From Eurosta solidaginis (taxonomy: Eukaryota; Arthropoda; Insecta; Diptera; Tephritidae): a stretch of DNA of 64,000 nucleotides. The notes below the pieces were generated by a model. That model searched no databases and was not told the DNA's origin. It saw nothing but the letters and a program-made list of their open reading frames with translations. Of this stretch, positions 10,590-20,396 are shown piece after piece. The position numbers were made by a program, and so were the translations under genes. The DNA is taken from the NCBI RefSeq assembly GCF_040869045.1, contig NC_090319.1, positions 285,917,693-285,981,692 of the forward strand. The letters are read 5' to 3'. Each line of letters opens with the position of its first letter. Within the stretch, counting starts at the first letter, position 1.

Positions 10590-13500
10590 TTTTTATACTC
10601 AGTTGAGCTGAGCTCACAGAGTATATTAAGTTTGATTGGATAACGGTTGGTTGTACATATATAAAGGAATCGAGATAGATATAGACTTCCATATATCAAA
10701 ATAATCAGGATCGAAAAAAAATTTGATTGAGCCATTTCCGTCCGTCCGTCCGTCCGTTAGCACGATAACTTGAGTAAATTTTGAGGTATCTTGATGAAAT
10801 TTGGTAGGTTCCTGAGCACCCATCGCAGATCGTTATTTAAAATGAACGATATCGGACTATAACCACGCCCACTTTTTCGATATCGAAAATTTCGAAAAAC
10901 CGAAAAAGTGCGATAATTCATTACAAAAGACAGACAAAGCGACGAAACTTGGTAGATGAGTTGATCTTATGACGCAGAATAGAAAACTAGTAAAATTTTG
11001 GACAATGGCAGTGGCACCGCCCACTTTTAAAAGAAGGTAATTTAAAATTTTGCAAGCTGTAATTTGGCAGTCATTGAAGATATCATGATGAAATTTGGCA
11101 GCAACGTTTCTGCTATTACTATATGTACGCTTAATAAAAATTAGCAAAATCGGAGAAGGACCACGCCCACTTTTAAAAAAAAAATTTTTTAAAGTAAAAT
11201 TTTAACAAAAAATATAATATCTTTACAGTATATAAGTAAATTATGTCATCATTCAACTCCAGTAATGATATGGTGCAACAAAATACAAAAATAAAAGAAA
11301 ATTTCAAAATGGGCGTGGCTCCGCCCTTTTCCATTTAATTTGTCTAGGATACTTTTAACGCTATAAGTCGAACAAAAATTAACCAATCCTTTTGAAATTT
11401 GGCGGGGGCATAGATTTTATGACGCTAACTGTTTTCTGTGAAATTGGGCGAAATCGGTTGATGCCACGCCTAGTTTTTATACACAGTCGTCCGTCTGTCC
11501 TTCCGCATGGCCGTTAACACGATAACTTGAGCAAAAATCGACATATCTTTAATGAACTTAGTTCACGTGCTTACTTAAACTCACTTTATCTTGGTATGAA
11601 AAATGAACGAAATCCGACTATGACCACGCCCACCTTTTCGATATCGAAAATTACGAAAAATGAAAAAATTGCCATAATTCTATACCAAATACGAAAAAAG
11701 GGATGAAACATGGTAAGGCAATTGGATTGTTTTATTGACGTGAAATATAACTTTAGAAAAAACTTTATAAAATGGTTGTGACACCTACCATATTAAGTAG
11801 AAGAAAATGAAAAAGTTCTGCAGGGCCAAATAAAAAACCTTTAAAATCTTGGCAGGTACTACGTATATAAATAAATTAGCGGTATCCAACAGATGATGTT
11901 CTGGGTCACCCTGGTCCACAGTTTGGTCGATATCTGGAAAACGCCTTCACATATACAACTACCACCACTCCCTTTTAAAACTCCCATTAATACCTTTAAT
12001 TTGATACCCATATCGTACAAACTCATTCTAGAGTCACCCCTGGCCCACCTTTATGGCGATATCTCGAAAAGGCATCCACCTATAGAACTAAGCCCCACGC
12101 CCTTTTAAAATACTCATTAACACCTTTCATTTGATAGCCATATCGTACAAACATATTCTAAAATCACCCCTGGTCCACCTTTATGGCGATATCTCGAAAA
12201 GGCGAACACCTATAGAACGAAGGCCCACTCCCTTTTAAAAATACTCATTAACACCTTTCATTTGATACCCATATTGCACAAAAGAATTCTAGAGTCACCC
12301 CTGGCTCACCTTTATGGTGATATCTCGAAACGGCGTCCACGTATGGAACTAAGGATTACTTCGTAATACTCATTAACACCTTTCTTTTCATATCCATATT
12401 GTACACACAAATTCTGGGGTCACCCCTGGTCCACCTTTATGGCGATATCTCGAAACGGCGTCCACCTAAGGAACTAAGGATTACTCCCTTTTAAAATACT
12501 CATTAACACCTTTCTTTTGATACCCATATTGTACAAACAAATTCTAGGGTTACACCTGGTCCACCTTTATGGCGATATCTCGAAACGGCGTCCACCTATG
12601 GAACTAAGGTTTACTCCCCTTTAAAATACTCATTAACACCTTTCTTTTGATGCGCGTATTGTACAAACAAATTCTAGGGTCACCCTTGGTCCACCTTTAT
12701 GGCGATATCTCGAAAATGCGACCACCTATAAAACAACCACCACTCCCTTTTAAAACCCTCATTAATACCATTAATTTAATACCCATATCGTACAAACACA
12801 TTTAGAGTCACCCCTGGTCCACCTTTATGGCGATATTTCGAAACGGCGTCCACCTATGGAACTAAGGATTACACCCTTTTAAAATACTCATTAACACCTT
12901 TCGTTTGATGCCCGTATTGTACAAACAAATTCTAGGGTCACCCCTGGTCCACCTTTATGGCGATATCTCGAAACGGCGTCCACCTATGGAACTAAGGATT
13001 ACTCCCTTTTAAAATACTCATTAACACCTTTCGTTTGATGCCCGTATTATACAAACAAATTCTAGGGTCACCCCTGGTCCACCTTTATGGCGATATCTCG
13101 AAACGCCGTCCACCTATGGAACTAAGGATAACTCCCTTTTAAAATACTCATTAACACCTTTCATTTCATACCCATATCGTAGAAACGAATTCTAGAGTCA
13201 CCCCTGGTCCACCTTTATGGCGATATCTCGAAAAGCCGACCACCTATACAACAACCGCTACTCCCTTTTAAAACCCTCATTAATACCTTTAATTTGATAC
13301 CCATATCCTACAAACACATTTTAGAGTCACCCCTGGTCCACCTTTATGGCGATATTTCGAAACGGCATCCACATATAGAACTAAGGCCCACTCCCTTTTA
13401 AAATACTCATTAACACCATTCGTTTGATGCCCATAATGTACAAACAAATTCTAGGGTCACCCCTAGTCCACCTTTGTGGCAATATCTCGAAACGGCGTCG

Positions 13501-13824
13501 CCTATGGAACTTAGGATTACTCCCTTTTAAAATACTCATTAACACCTTTCATTTGATACCCATATCGTACAAACGCATTCTAGAGTCAACCCTGATCCAC
13601 CTTTATGGCTATATCCCTAAATGGCGTCCACCTATAGAACTGTGGCCCACTCCCTCTTAAAATACTCTTTAATGCCTTTCATTTGATACACATGTCATAC
13701 AAACACATTCCAGGGTTTCCCTCGGTTCATTTTCCTACATGGTTATTTTCCCTTATGTTCTCACCATAGCTCTCAACTGAGTATGTAATGTTCGGTTACA
13801 CCCAAACTTAACCTTCCTTACTTG
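10590..13824 (+). mobile_element. DINE-like family A element A2, directly after A1
   Basis: Same orientation and architecture as A1: 5' hairpin at 10594-10625, (GTCC)n at 10738-10757, duplicated core, a larger monomer array, and the terminus CCTTCCTTACTTG at 13812-13824. The 3' hairpin stem has one mismatch (CCCAAAC for CCGAAC). It abuts A1 with only Ts between, so it is either a tandem double insertion or a tandem replication product. Confidence 0.8.
11890..13770 (+). repeat. 130-bp monomer array inside A2 (about 14 units)
   Basis: Units repeat with a 130-131 bp period (GATATCTCGAAA at 12058, 12188, 12319 and onward). Neighbouring units at about 12390-13130 are more alike than distant ones, which indicates local homogenisation. 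No spacers or coding content. Confidence 0.9.
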
Positions 13825-14080
13825 TTAACTTTAACTTTAACTTTCGCTTTAACTTTAACATTCACTTTAACTTCAACTTTAACTTTAACTTTAGCTTTAA
13901 CTTTAACTTTAACTTTAACTTTAACTTTAACCTTAACTTTAACTTTAACTTTAACTTTAACTTTAACTTTCACTTTAACTTTAACTTTCACTTTCACTTT
14001 AACTTTAACTTTAACTTTATTTTTAACTTTAACTTTAACTTTCGCTTTAACTTTAACATTCACTTTAACTTTAACTTGAA
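13825..14080. repeat. (AACTTT)n hexanucleotide array, right part
   Basis: Continuation of the 8317-8519 array. It contains an internal duplication: the variant run CTTTCGCTTTAACTTTAACA occurs near 13840 and again near 14040, about 196 bp apart. Confidence 0.93.
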
Positions 14081-14121
14081 CTTTATGATCCGGGGTTGGC
14101 GTGAGCTTAGCACCTGCTAAC

Positions 14122-14385
14122 AAGCCAACCTAATATAAACGCACGCAAGTCATTTTCTGTCAAAAATCTTTCATGGACATACAACTTGTATGAGAGCAAC
14201 TCAAATTGAATTTGCTGCGTGAAAACCTAACTCGACTTCCAATTTTTGTCCTGCGTGACATTTAGATTTGACGTTTGCCCGCATGCTTTACATTGTCGCA
14301 ACGCATGCTTATTTGGGTTAGGGCAAAAAACGCCGGTTGTTTGCGTGCGCTAAAAAAACGCAGTGCGGTTTTATTAGGTTGGCTT
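14122..14385. mobile_element. 264-bp MITE, copy 1
   Basis: Terminal inverted repeats AAGCCAACCTAATA (14122-14135) and TATTAGGTTGGCTT (14372-14385) are perfect. An inverted copy of identical length lies at 36438-36701. Internal blocks are shared, including AAGTCATTTTCTGTCAAAAA and TTTTAGCGCACGC-type sequence. No TSD could be fixed and the superfamily is unknown. Confidence 0.85.
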
Positions 14386-14894
14386 GTAAGCGACCATATA
14401 TGTATACGATAAGCGATAGCACAATGGCTACTTCGTGAAAATCAACGACAGCTCTTTTAGTTTGATTTCGATGGTCGTACGGTAAGGAAGTGTCGCACGC
14501 GCGCTTAAAACAGAGTACCAAAGAGTGCACGTGACACGTGTTTACTGTTCAAGCATTGAAATCAAACTAAATAAATATTTGATTTTGCTTTCGTGCTCGC
14601 TACGCGTTCGTGTTTACTAACACATTCTCAATTTGGTAACCTGCCCACCGCGGATTATGATAGAGATCGAATATTATGTATTTGGCCTGTTGCTAACACC
14701 GAACCTTTTCGAGCCATTTCGGATCTTTTTTGACAAATATCCCTTACGGGTTTTTTTTGATTTAGTCGCCAAGCCCGCGATAAAATCTATGCAATAGCTT
14801 AAACATTTTAAGCATTTCCTTTATATAAATGAACAAAATCAGCGAAAAATTTATCCTTTCCTATTGAACTTTGATTTTAAAATTTTAACAAAGA
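14386..14894. other. No gene seen
   Basis: Spacer between MITEs. The short block at about 14800-14880 resembles 970-1070 in inverted order and belongs to the flank of the foldback family at 765. Confidence 0.4.
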
Positions 14895-15047
14895 AATCGT
14901 AAAAATATTAAGAGAAATAAAAATATATAGCTTGATCGCAACTAATTCACTATATATTGATAAGCTGACTTCTTTCCTGGCAACTTCTCAATCCAATTAA
15001 TGTGCACTCCACTTTTATACTGTTATTTCTCATAAATATTTAAAAAC
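14895..15047. repeat. Foldback/MITE-like inverted repeat, diverged copy 2
   Basis: The arms TAAGAGAAATAAAAATATAT and TGTTATTTCTCATAAATATT bracket a core similar to 845-920 (CACTATATATTGATAAGCTG). It is more decayed than the copy at 765-958. Confidence 0.55.
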
Positions 15048-15076
15048 AAATTTTATTTTCTTTTTATTATATAAAA

Positions 15077-16305
15077 AAATAAAACAAATAAATATGTTTT
15101 TGTTTTAATTTATTTTCACTCAATATTTCGAATTCAGTCTGAATTCATCATCAGGAGCTAACGAACAAAACGAAAAAAGCCCTTTTTTATACACAAACAA
15201 AAAAATTTTAAAACAAAACATCACTACTTACTTCTTCAACTGTGATTACAAGACTTAAGCTGGAGACATTGGTGTTTTATCGGTAACCGTATCGGTAGCA
15301 TTATAACAGCTGATTCGACCTATCTTATGAGAATCAATGCAATCGATTATTAGTGCCGCTAAGGTCGTAACCGTATCCTAGCCAACCAATTTGGTTTTGG
15401 TTTACCGTCGTAACGATAAACAGCTGATTACGTTAGGGATACGGATACAGCGATACGACATACGGCACCAATGACTCCGGCTTAAATCGTTCAACACTAA
15501 TTATATGTAACAAAGGTATTGAACATAATAAAACAGAAAATATAAACAAAATAAAGAACAGTTTTTGTAAACAAAAATATTGGAAAACATCAATACATAA
15601 GACGCCAAAACAGTAACGATTCAGCTGATCATCCTAGCGTTGGGGTTGTTGTCACCAAGACGATGGTGTAAATATGGATGTACATACATGCATATATGTA
15701 TATGTTTATGAAAAATGCATTAGGGGTGTCTGTTGTTTTTTATAAGGTTGCGGTATGCATATGCACAATTAGAAGTGTCGGATTTGAAATTAATTTTCTT
15801 GTCATTAGGTGTGTCTACTATATGTAACATTTCTAAAATGAATCTTTTATTGTAATTGGAAGAAGAAAAAAATTATGCATACCGCAACCTTATAAAAAAC
15901 AACAGACACCCCTAATGCATTTTTCATAAACATATACATATATGCATGTATGTACATCCATATTTACACCATCGTCTTGGTGACAACAACCCCAACGCTA
16001 GGATGATCAGCTGAATCGTTACTGTTTTGCCGTCTTATGTATTGATGTTTTCCAATATTTTTGTTTACAAGAACTGTTCTTTAGTTTGTTTATATTTTCT
16101 GTTTTATTATGTTCAATACCTTTGTTACATATAATTAGTGTTGAACGATTTAGTCTTCTAATCACAGTTGAACAAGTAAGTAGTGATGTTTTGTTTTAAA
16201 ATTTTTCGTTTTGTGTATTTCTAGCTCCTGATGATGAATTCAGACTGAATTCGAAATATTGAGTGCAAATAAATTAAAACAAAAACATATTTATTTGTTT
16301 TATTT
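15077..16305. repeat. Long inverted repeat (about 430-bp arms)
   Basis: The left arm (15077-15760) and right arm (15875-16305) are near-perfect reverse complements around a 114-bp spacer. Outer blocks AATTCAGTCTGAATTCATCA and inner blocks TTATAAGGTTGCGGTATGCA occur in both. The left arm is longer only because a 223-bp MITE entered it. No open reading frame spans it. A transcript would fold into a long double-stranded hairpin. It could be a foldback transposon; no TSD was identified. Confidence 0.9.
15259..15481. mobile_element. 223-bp MITE with TTAA target duplication
   Basis: TTAA is present at 15255-15258 and 15482-15485. Terminal repeats GCTGGAGACATTGGTG and CACCAATGACTCCGGC match at 14 of 16 positions. 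The right arm of the surrounding inverted repeat acts as the empty site (GACTAAATCG), confirming insertion. A TTAA duplication suggests piggyBac-type mobilisation; TTA/TAA of Harbinger type is the alternative. Confidence 0.88.
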
Positions 16306-16370
16306 AGAACCGGCCTTGAGCTCAATAAAATTTTAAAATATTTTATATTAACGGCCAAAAACATTCTACA

Positions 16371-17163
16371 TTATATAAAAAAATAAAAAAATAAATGTAA
16401 GGCGCGATAACACCGAAGAGATTTTAGGCTGAGCTTCTCTTCCAATTTGCGTTGTTGTTGTTGTAGCGATAAGGTTGCTCCCCGAAGGCTTTGGGGAGTG
16501 TTATCGATGTGATGGTCCTTTGCCGGATACAGATCCGGTACGCCGTGGTACCAATGCACCATTAAGATGCTAGCCCGATCATCTCGGGAACGATTTATGG
16601 TGCCACATTAAAACTTCAGGCCATTCCCTCCCTCCCCACCACCAAGTTCCGTGAGGAGCTTGGGGTTGCCAGAGCCTCGTCTGTTAGTGAAACAGGATTC
16701 GCCGCGGATAGGTGAGGTTGACAATTGGGTTTAGAGAAGCTATATATTGCGCTGGCAACCTGAAGGGTTGCGCTACACAGCCCCTTGAATCTGGTATTTT
16801 AGTCGCCTCTTACGACAGGCATACCTAACGCAGGTATATTCTGACCCCCTGGCCCACTGGGGTTCCAATTCGCGTCGTGCTCCTTTTTAATTTTTCCTAG
16901 AAATTGGCGGGAGGGGACCTACTTGTTTTATGCCGACACCGAACGGCATGTGCAAGGCAGATGAGTTTTCACTGAGAGCTTTTCATGGCATAAATACACT
17001 CGGAGTGCTTGCCAAACACTGCCGAGGGCGACTCCGCTTAGAAAAATTTTCTTCTAAATGAAAAACCTTATTTCCAAAATTTTGATGTTGCTTTGCCCGG
17101 GGCGTGAACCCAGGATCCTCCGTGTGGTAGGCGGAGCACGCTACCATCACACCACGGTGGCCG
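16371..17163 (-). mobile_element. tRNA-headed SINE, copy 3, interrupted
   Basis: Minus orientation. The head at 17163-17098 has the A-box-like GTGTGATGGTAGCGTGCTCC and B-box-like GGTTCACGCCCC. The body continues to GGCGCGATAAC and an A-rich tail at 16371-16398. It is split at 16453-16862 by the (CAA)n-tailed element. The head is the best preserved of all copies. Confidence 0.9.
16453..16862 (-). mobile_element. (CAA)n-tailed retroposon, nested in the SINE
   Basis: The TSD is TTCCAATTTGCGT at 16440-16452 and TTCCAATTCGCGT at 16863-16875 (one mismatch). The 3' tail is (CAA)n on the minus strand. The body holds TCCGGTACGCCGTGGTACC-like, CTTCGGGGAGCAACC-like and CTGTCGTAAGAGGCGACTAA segments. 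Relatives are at 32466-32884 and 62013-62368. It has no ORF, so it is non-autonomous; its LINE partner is unknown. Confidence 0.9.
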
Positions 17164-18060
17164 TGCTAAAATGGGCTACACAGATTTCAACCTGACTTAT
17201 TCCAACTGTACCCTCTTTTTAGGGATTAGTCGCACTATTTTTGCAGAGACTTATGTATACATATATTTACCATGAGTATAATATTACCCACATCAATAGT
17301 GAATTAACATACACTTTTACTTGTTTTTAAGATTTTATAAACTAATTGCGCCAGCATGTGCCTTTTGTGGTGGCCTTCTGCTCTTAATTTCTGCACAATA
17401 TCGATTTTTTAGCGCTTAAACTATACAAAAGAGTTTCAGACTCTCACATAATAAATACAAAATTATATACTTAATTAATGTAGGAACAAATTTAAAAATT
17501 TAATTGAATGGAGTTTTATTCGCTGAACAATTTTGAAACGTTCTAGTTGTTGTTGTATTTTCTGTTGTGTTACAGAACTTTGACTTTAGCGAAAGTCAAT
17601 CTTTTATCACCTATGCTGAAAGTTACTTTACACAACGTCAGCTTAGAGTGCCACCTACCAAGTACCAATTCTTCTAAAAACTAACTTTTTATGCAGTTTG
17701 CAAGAGCAGAAGCTAATGCATCAACCAGGTACTACAGTAGAATCAGATATTGGTCATGTGCAAAGTAAATCAGCTTAATGAGGAGTTCACTTCATTTGCT
17801 TTCCACGAAAAATTCAAATAGTTGTTTGTCTGCAATCTAAACGTTTCTTAATGTCAGTTAGCAATTATGCATTCTAAGCCGACGAAAAGTTTAGTTCTAA
17901 GCCTTTTACACTATCCTGATCGTAGTTGAGCCAGAGCGGTACGCATCTCCTTAGGAAGTTTACTTTTCTCTTATGCCAGTATTGGCTATTTGGCACTAAT
18001 AACTGAGCAAAGAAGTTTACCGATGCTGTGTGGATAAGGTTGAGTGAGTTCTCATGCTTC
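17164..18060. other. No gene seen
   Basis: About 900 bp without ORFs over 60 codons or repeat boundaries that I could recognise. Possibly host intergenic DNA. Confidence 0.4.
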
Positions 18061-18250
18061 TTAGGCTAAGTTCGCGCGATGCGACGAAAAACGCTCCATC
18101 GCTTGTTACATTTTCGCTAGTGTTATCGCTGGCGATTGAGTGTTTATAGTAGAGCGTAATCACAAGCGATGGAATGCTCAACAATATATAATATTAACTC
18201 AACATCTTTTTATTCACGTTGTGGCAGTGTTGAGAAAGCAACATGCGTAC

Positions 18251-18836
18251 TAGGGTGGAGTGAAATTATTTTTTTTCGAAATCGCTTTTGGCTGACCTCC
18301 AGAAAGTCCAGAAATAAGGTAGACAATTTTTTTCACTCATTGTATGTTTAGAGGTGCTCCAACGCAACTAAACTTTGAAAAAGACGGTAGGTAAAAAAAT
18401 TTTTTTTTTTTTTTTTTTTTTGTCATTGATTTACTTTCGCTTGTTGTTATTGTGCTCATTGATTTCAAAGCCTACTGATTTCCATGGCCTAGTATGTGCC
18501 AGTAAAACTTTTACTTATACACTTGATTAGAAACATACTATTATCAACAAAAAACTGTAAAAAACAATTTAAAATTTGTCGTTTTTAGTTATAATTTGTA
18601 ATTTTACTAAAGTTTTGTATATTAAAAAAGAAATGAAAGAAATATGCAAATAATGAGCTTTGTAAAATCGCGATTATTTTAATCAACTTCTTGGGGCTGG
18701 GGGCACCTCAAACCGCCATCCTACGAAAATAACATTTGGTGGTTTTGGTTAACTCTTATAAAGACAACTTTTCATTGCTAGGCCATTACAAAAAAAAAAA
18801 CAAACAAAAAAATCCATAGGATATCACTCCACCCTA
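18251..18836. mobile_element. 586-bp non-autonomous hAT-type element
   Basis: A perfect 8-bp TSD ATGCGTAC lies at 18243-18250 and 18837-18844. Terminal repeats TAGGGTGGAGTGAAAT and ATATCACTCCACCCTA differ at one base. An 8-bp duplication and TA-G ends fit the hAT superfamily. The interior has a long T run near 18400-18421 and no transposase. Confidence 0.9.
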
Positions 18837-18903
18837 ATGCGTACATTAATTCGTAAAATTTTATTATTAGAAAATAGCTATTTGTTACGAAAAAAATATT
18901 TAA

Positions 18904-20045
18904 CAAGTAAAGGTGTCTAAGTTCAGCTGTAACCGAACATTATATACTCAGCGTGAGCTTCAATTGCACATTTCATTTCAGATAAATTACTTTTCTACAT
19001 AACACGCGGCACCGGCCGTTTAAAAAAAATGTCTCACCATTTCCTCTTACAATAAAACTTGATAAGTGAAATATCATTGATTCAAAACTATTTTTTCCTA
19101 AGTTATAGGTTATTATTCTAGTCTACGATCCTTTTAATCCTTTAAAACTTGCTTTATATCTAAGTTGGCGTGGTCTTTAACCGATCCCGTCCATTTTTAC
19201 TAGAAATATTTCTTGCTATAGGAAAAATTTGTGTACCCAATTTTATTAAGATCTGTTAATTTTTCTTCGAGCTATGGCTCCCGAAACATGGAAAATTGCT
19301 TAGTCATAAAAGGGACGGTGCCACGCCCATTTTTTTAAATTTGAAGTTTTTCCTATTTGTTGTTATAAATCCACTTGGCAAATGAAATTCTATTCATACA
19401 AAGCTCGTTTTTGCAAATATATAGCTTATTTTATTCGCCCACGACCCTTTTAAAAATCTTGTATATAAAAGTGGGCGTGGTCCTTAACCGATTTCGTTAA
19501 TTTTTCTTCAAAGCATTCCTTATAATAAAGGCAAACTCTCTGCCGAATTTTGTTACGATAGGTTTAACGATTTTTGATTTATGATCAATAATATTTGTAA
19601 AATTGATTTTATCACAAGTGGGCGGTGCCACGCCCATTTTAAAATTTTTTTCAAATTTTTATCGTGAGCCTCAATATCAGTCCACATGTCAAGTTTCAAC
19701 ATACTAGGTGTATTATTTACTAAATAATCAGTTTTTTTGTGTTTTCCAAAATGCTATATGTATATATAAAAAGTGGACGTGGTTATCATCCGATTTCGCT
19801 CATTTTCAATACCAATCTATTCTGGGTCCAGGTAAGCTCGTGTACCAAATTTGGTGAAGATATCTCAACATTTACTCAAGTTATCGTGTTAACGGACAGA
19901 CGGACGGCGGGCAGACGGACGGACATGGCTCAATCAAATTTTTTTTCGATACAGATGATTTTGATATATGGAAGTCTATATCCATCTGGATTCCTTTATA
20001 CGTCTACAACCAACCGTTATCCAATCAAAATACATATACTCTGTG
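18904..20045 (-). mobile_element. DINE-like family A variant without monomer array (A8)
   Basis: Minus orientation. It begins ACAAGTAAAGGTGTCTAAG (3' end, with CAGCTGTAACCGAAC hairpin remnants) and ends at the 5' hairpin ATACTCTGTGTGC near 20035. It carries GGACGGACATGGCTCAATC and GGGCGTGGTCCTTAACCGAT-type core segments. It lacks the 130-bp array, so the array is not needed for mobility of the family. Confidence 0.75.
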
Positions 20046-20396
20046 TGCAAAGCACGTACCTTTTCAATAAAAACATCCATATTGTTCCGCTAATTTTGCT
20101 AAACAAAATCAAAATATTTTTGTTGCAAATTTTCGGCGCTTTTGTCACTTGTAATCGCTCAATTCGCTTTACGCTAAATCGCTTTGTCATAAACATCTCC
20201 ATATGCACTAATATAATTGATCGCTAACAGCGATTCTCGTCGCACCGCGGGATGCGATTACGCTCGATCATAAACTTAGCCTTAAGGTTAAGCGGCGAAA
20301 ACATTAGCGAATTACTCATACGCCCTGCTGTTCTATTGGTGAGCAAACTTCCGACTACACTGCACAACAGCAACTTTGTAATAAAACAAGTAAGGA

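Larger units (their letters stand above)
18064..20281. mobile_element. Candidate Harbinger-like MITE hosting two later insertions
   Basis: The ends GGCTAAGTT (18064-18072) and AACTTAGCC (20273-20281) are inverted, each next to TTA (18061-18063, 20282-20284), which fits a TTA target duplication. Similarity continues inward as imperfect, CGAT-rich subterminal repeats (GCGATGCGACGA versus TCGTCGCACC). Removing the hAT MITE and DINE element leaves an element of roughly 490 bp. Superfamily assignment is tentative. Confidence 0.55.

Noticed and set aside
13818..14123. 101-codon Lys-Val repeat ORF and its antisense Thr-Leu repeat
   Set aside because: Same simple-sequence artefact on the right half of the array.
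17098..17163. tRNA gene on the minus strand
   Set aside because: A/B-box-like sequences are present but no cloverleaf with paired acceptor arms; it is continuous with the SINE body present in other copies.
19739..20227. 162-codon ORF
   Set aside because: The N-terminal half is a translation of the DINE core (RRTDMAQSNFFSI is seen in every copy, 25189 and 39764 included).
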